A stretch of 45,442 nt of DNA, taken from Lachnospiraceae bacterium. GTDB lineage: Bacteria; Bacillota; Clostridia; Lachnospirales; Lachnospiraceae. Both the position numbers and the translations under genes were made by a program. This document shows positions 17,609 through 26,858 of the stretch, one piece after another. The first letter of the stretch is position 1; each line of letters opens with the position of its first letter. The stretch covers positions 1 through 45,442 of the forward strand of contig DLZQ01000047.1 of NCBI GenBank assembly GCA_003447295.1. The letters are read 5' to 3'. Below the pieces are notes generated by a model. That model did no database searches. It worked only from the letters and a program-made list of their open reading frames with translations, and had not been told where the DNA came from.

Positions 17609-18196
17609 TCAGTGATATAATTGCCACAGACCTAACAGGATCAATAAGAGCCCGGAGATGGGATCGGCATATTCTCCGACCTGCTGCAGGAGGACGGAAC
17701 GTCCCAGGCGGCTCCCCAGTGTCAGGAATCCGAAGGAACAGAAAAAGGTGGATATCGAGGCAGGCAGAAAAGGAAGTCCGGTAATGCTGGCGGAGAAGCC
17801 GATACCGATATTATTCATGGAGAGGGCACAGCCCAGAGCCAGCGTCTGTGGGAGAGTCAGATTCCGATGTTCGGCAAATTTTTTCTTCTCCCGGCATAGG
17901 CTGCTGTTATCTGAAGAACTGCAACGCCATCTGGAAACCAGCCATTTTCCGGCATAGTAGAGCCCGAACAGGATCAGGATACTGCTTCCGGTCCGGGTTG
18001 CGATCTCACCGGGGATCAGAGGCAGTAAAAGGTTACCGAGGCTTATAGAGATCACAGTACCGATGAGAGTGACTGCGCTGATCAGCAGATTATGTTTTGC
18101 AGGAAGAGGGACCTTCTGCAGTCCCAGTGCGCAGCCTACCAGAAGTGCATCCAGACTGGCGGAGATACCGAAGAGCAATGAGGGCAGAACAGACAT
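17609..18196 (-). CDS. YtaF / MntP-like sporulation membrane protein
   Basis: A 195-residue protein with six hydrophobic segments arranged as two repeats, each with the family signature: LLFGISASLDALLVGCALGL and LALGCALSMNNIGIGFSASI. These Asp/Asn-containing helices are typical of the MntP (Mn2+ exporter) superfamily. A hydrophilic, basic middle loop (about residues 85-110) and the genomic neighbourhood suit the YtaF sporulation branch. The start is ATG 18196 with GGAG upstream; the frame is open much further but that part is not protein-like. It is divergent from the permease at 18276, with 79 bp between the starts. Confidence 0.78.
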   Translation of the reverse strand: MSVLPSLLFGISASLDALLVGCALGLQKVPLPAKHNLLISAVTLIGTVISISLGNLLLPLIPGEIATRTGSSILILFGLYYAGKWLVSRWRCSSSDNSSLCREKKKFAEHRNLTLPQTLALGCALSMNNIGIGFSASITGLPFLPASISTFFCSFGFLTLGSRLGRSVLLQQVGEYADPISGLLLILLGLWQLYH

Positions 18197-18275
18197 AGCA
18201 TGCTCCGTAGAAAATATTCTTAATTTTACTATATTCCTGCAAAAATTTTTTGTGAGATACAACGCAAAGGAACAA

Positions 18276-19427
18276 ATGAGTATGAAACTAAAGAGAAAAC
18301 TGAGTGAATTTCTAAAAAGAGAGACGGTTCTGACTGTAGCTGTCTTTTTAGCAATAGTGTCTGCGGTGATGACTCCGCCGGACAGAGAATATGCAGGATA
18401 TATTGATTTCCGCACGCTTTCGATTCTTTTCTGCCTGATGACGGTGATGGCAGGATTACAGAAGCTGGGTGTTTTCCGTAATATTGCAAAAACGCTGTTG
18501 CTGCATACACAGAATACTATACAGTTGGTAGAGGTATTGGTACTTTTGTGTTTCTTTTTCAGTATGATCATCACTAATGATGTGTCATTGATCACGTTTG
18601 TACCGTTTACCTTCATTGTGCTGCGGCTGACAGGCGAAGAAGCTGTGAAAAAACTGGCAGTGCCAGTGATCGTTCTGCAGACGGTAGCTGCCAATCTGGG
18701 AAGTATGCTGACGCCGATCGGAAATCCGCAGAATCTGTATTTATATGGGAAAACACAGATGTCCGCAGGAACATTTATACTTTTGATGCTGCCTTATTCT
18801 CTGGTGTCACTGCTTTTACTGGTGATCTGTGGGGTAATTGTGGCAAAACGAAGCAGAATCGAAGTTCGGGGAGCAGAAGTTTTGCTGACAGAAGATGAGA
18901 AGCTGGAACAAAAGAAATATTTACTTCCGGCATATTTGCTGTTATTTGTGTTGTGTCTGCTGACTGTGGCTCATTTGATTCCTTATCCGGTGACATTGGT
19001 GACTGTGGCATTGGCGGTTCTTCTTTTAGATCGTGGAACTATTATAAAAGTGGATTATTCTCTTTTGCTAACATTTGTGGGCTTCTTTATTTTTATAGGA
19101 AATATGGGAAGAATGCCTGCATTCTGTGATTTTCTGCAGAAGATTATCAGAGGCAGGGAAGTCATGACGGCCGTGATTGCCAGCCAGTTGATCAGCAATG
19201 TTCCGGCAGCCCTTTTATTATCTGGATTTACGGAAAATATCACGGCACTGATCATCGGCACGAATCTGGGAGGTCTGGGGACGATGATCGCATCCATGGC
19301 CAGTCTGATCTCTTATAAACAAGTGGTCAGACAGATTCCGGGAGAGAAAAAGAAGTATTTTGGATGGTTTACCATAGCAAATATGGCTTTTTTAATGATA
19401 TTGGTATTGGAAAACTGTCTGCTGTAA
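18276..19427 (+). CDS. Ion transporter superfamily permease (SLC13/ArsB/NhaD-like)
   Basis: A 383-residue membrane protein with about 10-11 helices. The segment FFSMIITNDVSLITFVPFTFIVL and the motif AANLGSMLTPIGNPQNLYLYG are typical of the ion transporter superfamily that includes arsenite/citrate permeases and Na+/H+ antiporters. A second inverted-repeat copy is recognisable near the C-terminus (LISNVPAALLLSGFTENITALIIGTNLGGLGTMIAS). The substrate cannot be assigned. ATG 18276 (AAAGG 5 nt before) is preferred; ATG 18282 is possible. No arsR-like regulator is nearby, which weakens an arsenite role. Confidence 0.82.
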   Translation: MSMKLKRKLSEFLKRETVLTVAVFLAIVSAVMTPPDREYAGYIDFRTLSILFCLMTVMAGLQKLGVFRNIAKTLLLHTQNTIQLVEVLVLLCFFFSMIITNDVSLITFVPFTFIVLRLTGEEAVKKLAVPVIVLQTVAANLGSMLTPIGNPQNLYLYGKTQMSAGTFILLMLPYSLVSLLLLVICGVIVAKRSRIEVRGAEVLLTEDEKLEQKKYLLPAYLLLFVLCLLTVAHLIPYPVTLVTVALAVLLLDRGTIIKVDYSLLLTFVGFFIFIGNMGRMPAFCDFLQKIIRGREVMTAVIASQLISNVPAALLLSGFTENITALIIGTNLGGLGTMIASMASLISYKQVVRQIPGEKKKYFGWFTIANMAFLMILVLENCLL

Positions 19428-19501
19428 CTATAGAAAGCAGTCTGTCTGCCGGAAAAGGCAGAAAAGATGGCAATAACTAAAAAATCTGGGAGGTATTCGT
19501 C

Positions 19502-20062
19502 ATGACAGAAGATATGACAATCATTGCAGAGGAGGCATATTCCGCAGCCAGGGAGATCCTGGAGAAAGCTAAGCCGGAGGCGGGAGAACTGTTTGTAGTA
19601 GGGTGTTCCACCAGCGAGGTGGGAGGCGCATCCATCGGTACTTATTCCAGCCCGGAGCTGGCAGAGGTGGTCTTCGGCGGAATCTATCAGGCAACGCAGG
19701 AAGCAGGTGTCTATCTGGCAGCCCAGTGCTGTGAACACCTGAACCGCGCGCTGATCCTGGAAAAAGAGGCAGCCGTAAAATACGGTTATCCCATGGTCAA
19801 TGTGGTTCCCCAGCCCAAGGCGGGAGGATCCTTCGCTACGGCAGCGTATAAAGCATTTGAACATCCGGTGGCAGTAGAACATATTCAGGCGGCAGCGGGA
19901 ATGGATATCGGGGATACGTTGATCGGAATGCATTTGAGAGATGTGGCAGTACCGGTGCGTCTCCGGACCGGACAGATCGGAGACGCCCATGTGGTATGCG
20001 CCCGTACCAGACCGAAATTCATCGGCGGTGGCAGGGCAGTCTATGACGAAGAATTAATGTAG
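19502..20062 (+). CDS. DUF436 / TIGR01440 family protein (YwlG-like)
   Basis: A 186-residue protein matching the conserved DUF436 family along its whole length: VGCSTSEVGGASIGTYSS, AAQCCEHLNRALI, VNVVPQPKAGGSFATAAY and a C-terminal IGDAHVVCARTRPKFIGGGRA. It is cytoplasmic and of unknown biochemical function. GGGAGG lies 9 nt before ATG 19502. It is probably monocistronic, or weakly linked to the permease 74 nt upstream. It is convergent with the GH5 gene. Confidence 0.9.
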   Translation: MTEDMTIIAEEAYSAAREILEKAKPEAGELFVVGCSTSEVGGASIGTYSSPELAEVVFGGIYQATQEAGVYLAAQCCEHLNRALILEKEAAVKYGYPMVNVVPQPKAGGSFATAAYKAFEHPVAVEHIQAAAGMDIGDTLIGMHLRDVAVPVRLRTGQIGDAHVVCARTRPKFIGGGRAVYDEELM

Positions 20063-20112
20063 TGCAATCGTACGAATTTGTAAGCAGGAAGTTCTGAGGG
20101 CGGGATCGGGAA

Positions 20113-21285
20113 TTATTTCTGCGGCATTTTGCGGAAGTAATTACGGATCCACCGTCCGGATTCATTGAAGTCCTCATCGGTCCAGTCGGAGAGAGCCGTG
20201 CTGGCAGCCTTGAAGACACTGCTGCTTTCGTCCTTGTTCGCCAGATTCCAGCAGCAGAAGCTGATCTGATATTTGTTCAGCAGATCCAGCCACTTGGTCG
20301 TGGAATCGAAATCGTTGGCACCATTGCCGGAAGCGTCGCACATGCCGAATTCGCTGACGAAGACCGGAAGATTGTTCTGTGCGCAGGTCTCTAAGCGGTT
20401 ACGCAGGTCATCTTTGTGGGTGCCTGCGTAAAAATGCAGGGTATACATTACATTATCAAAGGTAAGCGGGGAAGCTGCTGCTTTGTCGATCTCCTGGCTC
20501 CAGGTAGGAGTTCCTACGAGGATGACGGCATCCGGCTTCTGTTCCCGGATCACCGGGATGACTTCCTCGGCATAGGACTTGATGCTGTCCCAGGAGGTAC
20601 CGCTGTTGGGCTCATTACAGATCTCATAGAGCACATTGTCATTGTCGGCAAAAGCTTCCGACATTTCCCGGAAAAAGGCGATTGCCTCATCTTTGTTCTG
20701 ATTCGGGTCGCAATCACTTAAAATATGCCAGTCTACGATCACGTACATTCCAAGCTCTGTGGCGTAGGATACACCGTCTCTTACCAGCTGCTTCAGCTGT
20801 TCCTTATCACCGCCGGCGCAATAACCGCCGTACTCCGCTGTATACATGGCGAGGCGGATACAGTTGGTATTCCAGTCGTCCCGCAGGGTACGGAAGGAAT
20901 CATAATTGATATACTGGGGGAACCAGGCAATACCGTGGGTGGACATACCGTAGAGCTGGACGATGTTCCCGTCTGCATCGGTCAGCTTCCCGTTCTCCAC
21001 ATGGAGAGCGCCGTGCTGTCCGAAGGGGGTGGAGTCATCGACAGAGGGCGCCTCGGAAACTGCTGGTTCGGTTTCAGCGGGCTGTGCCCCGGATGCTTCG
21101 GAGGACGATGTTTGTTCAGAGGAAGCGGTACTTTCGGAGATGGTTTCCGTGATGGCAGCAGACGCTTCGGGGGAAGCAGATGTTGTGGCTTCATTTGACG
21201 TATCCTGCCTGCCACAGCCGGCGAGAGCACAGGTGCCTAAGGCTGCCAGTACCGCACAGCTGAGCGTTTTTCTGAAAATAGACAT
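20113..21285 (-). CDS. GH5 family glycoside hydrolase lipoprotein (cellulase/endoglucanase-like)
   Basis: A 390-residue surface-anchored enzyme. Lipoprotein signal with lipobox LAGC (Cys about 23), then a ~60-residue Ser/Thr/Glu/Ala linker, then a catalytic domain. The GH5 acid/base Glu is in YEICNEPNSG and the nucleophile Glu in VFVSEFGMC; the conserved NCIRLAMY and VIVDWHIL strands are also visible. The family is closest by eye to the endo-beta-1,4-glucanase-type GH5_2. No carbohydrate-binding module is present. ATG 21285 is chosen for its AGAGG site and good signal peptide; the frame extends to 21411 without one. It would trim beta-glucan or related chains at the cell surface. Confidence 0.88.
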   Translation of the reverse strand: MSIFRKTLSCAVLAALGTCALAGCGRQDTSNEATTSASPEASAAITETISESTASSEQTSSSEASGAQPAETEPAVSEAPSVDDSTPFGQHGALHVENGKLTDADGNIVQLYGMSTHGIAWFPQYINYDSFRTLRDDWNTNCIRLAMYTAEYGGYCAGGDKEQLKQLVRDGVSYATELGMYVIVDWHILSDCDPNQNKDEAIAFFREMSEAFADNDNVLYEICNEPNSGTSWDSIKSYAEEVIPVIREQKPDAVILVGTPTWSQEIDKAAASPLTFDNVMYTLHFYAGTHKDDLRNRLETCAQNNLPVFVSEFGMCDASGNGANDFDSTTKWLDLLNKYQISFCCWNLANKDESSSVFKAASTALSDWTDEDFNESGRWIRNYFRKMPQK

Positions 21286-21493
21286 AATAACCTCTTTTCT
21301 TATTCGAGTTCGAGAATCAACGAATGAAAATACAAACAATGGGTTACCTTTTAAAACTAAAAAACAAGCACTTACAACCAATATTATAATTGTGTCTGTG
21401 AAGCTTGGCAAGAAATGATTGCCCGCGGATAGGAGCTGTGATACAGTTAATGGGAACAGAGTTCGGAATAGAGGACAGAGATGGAGGAAACCT

Positions 21494-22918
21494 ATGCTTC
21501 CGCAGTCATTTACAGAGAGAATGCAGGGACTTTTGGGATCGGAATATGAAGAGTTCCTGGCAAGCTTTGAGCATGAAAAATATCAGGCATTGCGTCTGAA
21601 TCCGTTAAAAAAGGATGACATGTATGTCATAACAGAAAAAGTAAAGCAGACTTTTCAGTTGCAGCCGGTTCCCTGGGCGGAGAACGGATATTACTATACC
21701 AAAGAGGATCAGCCGGGAAAGCATCCCTGGCATGAAGCGGGACTTTATTATATCCAGGAACCCAGTGCCATGGCACCTGTGACACTACTGTCACCTCGTC
21801 CCGGGGAGCGGATCCTCGATCTATGTGCTGCTCCCGGAGGGAAAAGTACCCAGATCGCATCCGCGATGGAGGGAGAGGGACTGCTTGTCACGAATGAGAT
21901 CCACCAGGCGAGGGCGAAAATACTGTCGGAGAACGTGGAGCGCATGGGCATCCGCAATGCCTGTGTATTGAATGAGACACCGGAGCACCTGGCAGATATT
22001 TTCGAGGAATATTTTGACCGGATCCTGGTGGATGCACCCTGCTCCGGAGAGGGAATGTTCCGGAAGAATGAAGTGGCCTGTGAGGAATGGAGCCCCGAAA
22101 ATGTGCAGTTATGTGCAGACAGACAGGACGGGATCCTGGAGTGTGCGGCACGGATGTTAGTCCCGGGAGGCAGACTGGTATATTCTACCTGCACCTTTGC
22201 ACCTGCGGAAAATGAGGGAAGCATCAGCCGTTTCCTGGCAAAGCATGAGGAATTCGAGATTGTCCCCATCGATAAAAAGGAACTGGGGATCCCGGAAGGC
22301 TGCGACGGTATTCCCGGTTGTGTAGAGAATCCGGCACCCGGCATTACGGGGACTTTACGTCTGTGGCCCCATAAGTTACGTGGCGAGGGGCATTATGCCG
22401 CAGTATTACAGAAAAAGGGAAAGCTTCCGGAAGGATATCAGCCGGTGAGTGCCACCGGATCAGAGAAGGGAATTCCGGCGAAGAATCTGACAAAAGACTG
22501 GGCAGAGTATTTTAACTTCGCAAAAGAGACCTTTTCGGAAGAGCAGACGATCAGAGCAGGACTATGCACTGCCGGAGAAGGCTTTCTGGCATTTGGCGAT
22601 AACCTGTACCGCATGCCGGAGAGAATGCCCGGGGTGAAAGGACTGAAGGTATTGCGACCGGGACTTCATCTGGGCACCTTGAAAAAGAACCGTTTCGAAC
22701 CGGCGCACGCGTTAGCACTGGCACTGCGTCCGGAGGATGTGAAGCATGTGTGGAAGCTGTCTGTGGAGGAAGCCGCGGCTTATCTGAAGGGACAGACTTT
22801 TTCCGCGGAAGGCGAGAAGGGCTGGTATCTGATCTGCGTGGACGGTTGTAGCCTTGGCTGGGGGAAACTGGCAGGTGGCGTCATGAAGAATCATTATCCT
22901 AAAGGACTGAGAAAGTGA
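21494..22918 (+). CDS. RsmB/NOP-family RNA (cytosine-C5) methyltransferase, RsmF-like
   Basis: A 474-residue SAM-dependent methyltransferase. The SAM-binding motif is DLCAAPGGKSTQIA. The two catalytic cysteines appear in VDAPCSGEGMF (motif IV) and YSTCTFAPAENEG (motif VI). The C-terminal ~170 residues carry the PUA-like extension of RsmF/YebU proteins (PGLHLGTLKKNRFEPAHALALAL). Likely target is a cytosine in 16S rRNA. ATG 21494 follows GGAGGA. It starts a housekeeping RNA-modification cluster with the pseudouridine synthase. Confidence 0.9.
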   Translation: MLPQSFTERMQGLLGSEYEEFLASFEHEKYQALRLNPLKKDDMYVITEKVKQTFQLQPVPWAENGYYYTKEDQPGKHPWHEAGLYYIQEPSAMAPVTLLSPRPGERILDLCAAPGGKSTQIASAMEGEGLLVTNEIHQARAKILSENVERMGIRNACVLNETPEHLADIFEEYFDRILVDAPCSGEGMFRKNEVACEEWSPENVQLCADRQDGILECAARMLVPGGRLVYSTCTFAPAENEGSISRFLAKHEEFEIVPIDKKELGIPEGCDGIPGCVENPAPGITGTLRLWPHKLRGEGHYAAVLQKKGKLPEGYQPVSATGSEKGIPAKNLTKDWAEYFNFAKETFSEEQTIRAGLCTAGEGFLAFGDNLYRMPERMPGVKGLKVLRPGLHLGTLKKNRFEPAHALALALRPEDVKHVWKLSVEEAAAYLKGQTFSAEGEKGWYLICVDGCSLGWGKLAGGVMKNHYPKGLRK

Positions 22919-22991
22919 TTAGGCGATAGAGATGCAACGGTATAGATTAACATCCGGAACAACGGTTAGGGGGATGACAGAGGAATAGGTT

Positions 22992-23756
22992 ATGAAAACG
23001 GAAATATTATATGAAGATAACAGCATACTGGTCATCCGCAAACCGGCGGGACTGGCGGTGCAGTCTGCCGGAATCGGACAACCGGATGTGGTCAGCGAGT
23101 TGAAATCCTATCTTGCAAAGCTTCCCGGCGCGGGGAGACAGGGAAAAGGAGAGCCGTATCTGGGCATAGTCCACAGACTGGACCAGCCGGTGGAAGGACT
23201 GTTGGTATTTGCCAAAGACAAAAAGGCAGCAGCGGCATTGTCGAAGCAATTAACAGAAGGTGCGCTGAACAAACATTATTATGCAGTACTCTGTGGATAT
23301 CCTGACTGCCCGGAGGGGGATCTTGTGGATTACCTTCGCAAGGAAGGTAATATGGCGGTGGCAGTGACCGGCAGGGAACAGGAATTTGCAGATGCGAAGA
23401 TTGCCGCACTGCACTACCGCATTTTGGAACAGATCAAAGCCCCCTCTCCGCTTGCACTTGCAGATGTAACGATTGAGACCGGGCGGTTTCATCAGATCCG
23501 GGTGCAGTTCGCACATGCGGGATTTCCCCTGTTTGGAGATACGAAGTATGGAACGGCAGTGCTAAAAGAGGCGATGCCTGCGCAGAAATATCGCGGCGTA
23601 GCACTATGCGCGTATTCTCTGGAGCTTATCCATCCCGTTTCCGGGAAAAAGATGGGATTCCGGGTAGTGCCGAAGAATCCGGCATTTGCGGGTTTTGCGA
23701 TGGAGGAATTGAAAAAACTCACAGAAAATGAAACCGGAATCTCCAAAAGGGGATAA
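22992..23756 (+). CDS. RluA-family pseudouridine synthase
   Basis: A 254-residue enzyme that isomerises uridine to pseudouridine in rRNA or tRNA. The catalytic Asp is in HRLDQPVEGLLVFAKD (about residues 58-73), here with QPVEG in place of the usual RxTSG. The substrate-binding segment ETGRFHQIRVQFAHAGFPLFGDTKYG is complete. There is no N-terminal S4 domain. It is 73 nt downstream of the RNA methyltransferase, a frequent pairing. Confidence 0.9.
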   Translation: MKTEILYEDNSILVIRKPAGLAVQSAGIGQPDVVSELKSYLAKLPGAGRQGKGEPYLGIVHRLDQPVEGLLVFAKDKKAAAALSKQLTEGALNKHYYAVLCGYPDCPEGDLVDYLRKEGNMAVAVTGREQEFADAKIAALHYRILEQIKAPSPLALADVTIETGRFHQIRVQFAHAGFPLFGDTKYGTAVLKEAMPAQKYRGVALCAYSLELIHPVSGKKMGFRVVPKNPAFAGFAMEELKKLTENETGISKRG

Positions 23757-23802
23757 AAAAAGTCTCTCAGAGTACACTAATCCCAAAAAGGGAGTGTGCG
23801 GA

Positions 23803-24885
23803 ATGGACTGGGGAGAATTCGGTAAAAACATTATAGGAAAAAAGATGATAGTACTGCTTGCGGTGACGGGAGCAGTCTATTTTTTTCTGCAATATCTGAC
23901 ACCCCTTCTGGCACCGGTGCTGCTGGCGATGCTGTTCGTCACGATATTCGGACCGATGATGAAACGGATGAACCGCAAACTGCATTTTCCAAGACCCTTA
24001 AGCGCCATAGTGCTTCTGATTCTGGCGACACTGCTGTTGGCTGTACTGTTATGGGTACTGAGCTCCTGGGTGCTGGGAAGTCTGCCGGTGTGGATCCGGA
24101 GTATGGATGCGAGGGAGCAGGAGTGGCTGGAGGCGGTCCGAAACCTATGCCGCAGCGTGGGAGAGATCATTGGTGTGGACGCTTCCTATCTGGAAAATAC
24201 GGTCAGCGGCAGACTGCAGGAGGGACTGGATTCGCTGGAGGAAAATATTCTGCCGGGGATGCTGTCGCAATCCATGCAGTATGTGCGGTGGTTCACGGAG
24301 CTGGGAGGATTCCTGGTGACGTTTCTCATTGCGTCGGTACTGCTGGCGAAAGACTATGACGGGATCATGAACCATCTGCTGGATCAGGAGTCCTGCCATG
24401 TGCTGCTGGAGGTGATCTGTGGGATCGTCCGCTATATCGCTACCTTTGTAAAAGCACAGGGGATCATCATGTCGGCGATCGCACTGACGGCAGCGGTTAC
24501 GTTAGGAATCGCGGGGATACAGCATGGAGTGCTGTGGGGGATCCTGGCGGGAATTCTGGATGCGCTGCCTTTTATTGGGACGGGAGTGGTGCTGGTGCCA
24601 CTGGGAATCTGGCAGCTATTGGAGGGAAGCTTCGGTAGAGCACTTATCTGCGGAGTGCTGTATGTGGTATGTATTTTCCTGCGGGAGATACTGGAGCCCC
24701 GTCTCATCGGCAGGAAAATAGGAGTGTCTCCCATTGCTGTATTAGTGTCGCTATATGCCGGGATCCAGCTGTTCGGCGTCTGGGGGATCATCAAGGGACC
24801 GTTGGGATTTGTGCTGATCTACGAGACGTATCATAGCCTGTCGAAGATGTCTGACCGGCAGAAAAACGAAGAGGCTCGCTCCTGA
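23803..24885 (+). CDS. AI-2E family transporter (TerC/YdiK-like permease)
   Basis: A 360-residue membrane protein with about 7-8 helices arranged as two N-terminal pairs, a soluble-looking helical middle (residues ~95-165) and a C-terminal bundle. It includes the family signature GILAGILDALPFIGTGVVLVPLGIWQL and the ending EPRLIGRKIGVSPIAVLVSLYAGIQLFGVWGIIKGP. Family members export autoinducer-2 or act as Na+/H+ antiporters, so the name does not fix the substrate. ATG 23803 with AAAGGGAG upstream is preferred; the frame is open from 23728, inside the preceding gene. Confidence 0.87.
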   Translation: MDWGEFGKNIIGKKMIVLLAVTGAVYFFLQYLTPLLAPVLLAMLFVTIFGPMMKRMNRKLHFPRPLSAIVLLILATLLLAVLLWVLSSWVLGSLPVWIRSMDAREQEWLEAVRNLCRSVGEIIGVDASYLENTVSGRLQEGLDSLEENILPGMLSQSMQYVRWFTELGGFLVTFLIASVLLAKDYDGIMNHLLDQESCHVLLEVICGIVRYIATFVKAQGIIMSAIALTAAVTLGIAGIQHGVLWGILAGILDALPFIGTGVVLVPLGIWQLLEGSFGRALICGVLYVVCIFLREILEPRLIGRKIGVSPIAVLVSLYAGIQLFGVWGIIKGPLGFVLIYETYHSLSKMSDRQKNEEARS

Positions 24886-24968
24886 GAAAAGATTGACGAA
24901 AGAAGTCCGGAAAGCTATCATAAAGGGGATAGTTCTATTACTGAAGGATGCTTTGGAAGGGCATGATT

Positions 24969-26612
24969 ATGGCAAAACATACGACCGGAAAAAAGAAAAC
25001 GGAATCTGTGGAGGAGACGCTTTGCAGTTTCAATGGCTTTTTGTGTGATATTGTGATCAGCGTATATATGTGTGCGGTACTGGTGGTATTGCCGCTTTAT
25101 AATAAAGGATATGCACAGATCGGAACGGAGAAGGAGAATTTTTTCAGAAAGACCATGACCTACGGGGGAAAGGCATTGCTTCCGGTATTTGTCCTGTGGG
25201 CGGGTTTTCGCCTCATTACGGTGATCCGCGCAAAGGAGCTGCCGGGGATCAGGGAATTGCCGGGGAGATTGTGGAGGAATCTGAGCAGTACGGATAAATT
25301 CGCGGCGTTATATGGGATCGCGGTACTATTGTCGTATCTGTTTACGAATTACCGGGAAGAAGCACTGTGGGGGACAGCGTCCTGGCGGATGGGAATGTGG
25401 ACGCAGCTGGGAGCGGTGATCGTGTATTTTATGATCTCCCGTATGTGGCAGTGGAAGAGCTGGATCCCGGCGCTGATACTGCCGGTGTCTGCGGTTGTTT
25501 TCTCCCTGGGATATGTGAATAAGTTTTGCCTGTTTCCCATAGATCCGCAGTTCGTAAATACCTCATTTATCTCGACGATAGGGAATATCAACTGGTACTG
25601 CGGGTATCTGGTGACGATATTGTTCGGGGGAGTCTATCTGCTGTGGCGGATGGCGCCGGAGATGACCTGGAAAAAGCTGCTGCTGATGGCATATGTGACG
25701 ATCGGCTTCGCTTCGTTGGCGACCCAGGGAAGCAGCAGCGGCATTGTAACCTTCGCGGTGGTCATGTTCGTATTATTCGGGATGTCCGTGAGAGACAGCG
25801 GGAGGATGGAAGTGTTCTGGCAGGAGATGACGATGTTTTCCGGGGCATGCCTGTTGACCTTTATATTGCGAAAAGCGAATGTGTTTTCACAGGAATTAGT
25901 GCTGGAAGAAATGACGGATCTGCTGACGTTTTCGATGGTAACCATACTTATGACGATACTGTCAGGAACCATTTTATGCTTGATACACGGAGCTCGGCTG
26001 AAGCGCAGTTACCCGGAGAAACTGCTACATAGAATCTATTGCGGGATCGCTATTGCGGTGCCGGTCATGATATTGCTTGTTTTATTACTGACGCTGATCA
26101 ATACCTTGGCCGGTGGCGCGTTGACTCCCGGCATTACAGACCCGAATATGACAAAATGGCTGACGTTTAATGTCAGTTGGGGGAGTGCCCGGGGCGGTAC
26201 CTGGGCAGCAGGCGCCAGATGCTTCTGGGAGGCGGATCTTCTGCATAAAATATTCGGCGTGGGACCGGATTGCCTGTATGCATTTTTATCCAACGAGGGA
26301 AGTGTGGGATTGCAGACGATGGTGAATGACCGTTTTGGCGGGAGCCGGCTTACGAATGCACACAATGAATGGCTGACGATTCTGGTAGATATAGGAGTAT
26401 TGGGAATCATCAGTTATGCCGGAATGATGATCACAGCGATCAGAGATTTCCTTCGTGCCGGGGAGAACAAGATGCTGGTGGGAGCCTGCGGGATCTGCGT
26501 GCTGGCGTATACAGCGAATAATATGTTCAGTTTTCAGCAGGTGATGAATATTTCCACGGTGTTTGTGATTATGGGGATTGGGGAGAATTTGCGGTCTGCG
26601 CCCGAACGGTGA
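24969..26612 (+). CDS. O-antigen-ligase-like polytopic membrane protein
   Basis: A ~547-residue protein with 11-13 predicted membrane helices. The large external loop near the C-terminus (GVGPDCLYAFLSNEG ... AHNEWLTILVDIGVLGIISYAG) resembles the Wzy_C/O-antigen ligase domain, with the HNEW motif conserved. Such proteins ligate or polymerise surface glycans; in Gram-positives the substrate is usually unknown. ATG 24969 is chosen with GAAGGG 7 nt upstream; 24948 and 24963 are in-frame alternatives. The last ~8 codons and the stop run into the tRNA-Pro-derived repeat region, so the native C-terminus has been replaced or extended by repeat sequence. Confidence 0.8.
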   Translation: MAKHTTGKKKTESVEETLCSFNGFLCDIVISVYMCAVLVVLPLYNKGYAQIGTEKENFFRKTMTYGGKALLPVFVLWAGFRLITVIRAKELPGIRELPGRLWRNLSSTDKFAALYGIAVLLSYLFTNYREEALWGTASWRMGMWTQLGAVIVYFMISRMWQWKSWIPALILPVSAVVFSLGYVNKFCLFPIDPQFVNTSFISTIGNINWYCGYLVTILFGGVYLLWRMAPEMTWKKLLLMAYVTIGFASLATQGSSSGIVTFAVVMFVLFGMSVRDSGRMEVFWQEMTMFSGACLLTFILRKANVFSQELVLEEMTDLLTFSMVTILMTILSGTILCLIHGARLKRSYPEKLLHRIYCGIAIAVPVMILLVLLLTLINTLAGGALTPGITDPNMTKWLTFNVSWGSARGGTWAAGARCFWEADLLHKIFGVGPDCLYAFLSNEGSVGLQTMVNDRFGGSRLTNAHNEWLTILVDIGVLGIISYAGMMITAIRDFLRAGENKMLVGACGICVLAYTANNMFSFQQVMNISTVFVIMGIGENLRSAPER

Positions 26613-26807
26613 GTTTGAGCCCTCTGCTCCCGAACGGTGTGTTCGAGCCAGCTAGAGGACGTAAGTTCAATACATTGAGATAGACAAGATTCGAACTTGC
26701 GGTCTCCGCTCCGCTCCGGTCGGTCCAGGCCGAGGTCCCCCGGACCTCGTGGACCCTCTGCGCCCGAACGGTGTGTCCGAACCAGTTAGAGGTCGTAAGT
26801 TTGAATA
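26596..26807. repeat. Array of tRNA-Pro-like repeats plus the 44-nt GC-rich element
   Basis: Two near-identical ~51-nt units (26622-26672 and 26756-26807) and a partial one (26596-26621) each contain CTG-CxCCCGAACG. That is almost the same as the complement of the tRNA-Pro anticodon arm found intact at 26859-26932. Between the units, GACAAGATTCGAACTTGCG (from 26683) copies the tRNA-Pro T arm. The 44-nt GC element at 26708-26751 is shared with the region after tRNA-Gly at 15881-15924. No coding capacity is credible. Confidence 0.75.
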
Positions 26808-26817
26808 GTTGCAAGAA

Positions 26818-26856
26818 CAAAAATACTCCCTCACACATGTGTGAGGGAGTATTTTT
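26818..26856 (-). terminator. Terminator of tRNA-Pro
   Basis: AAAAATACTCCCTCACAC and GTGTGAGGGAGTATTTTT (18-bp perfect stem, ATGT loop region) lie directly downstream of the minus-strand tRNA-Pro. It is symmetrical enough to act both ways. Confidence 0.9.
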
Positions 26857-26858
26857 CG

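Noticed and set aside
17609..18694. Long version of the YtaF-like gene starting at 18694
   Set aside because: The extra N-terminal ~166 residues overlap the divergent permease and are not protein-like; ATG 18196 has a ribosome site and begins the conserved domain.
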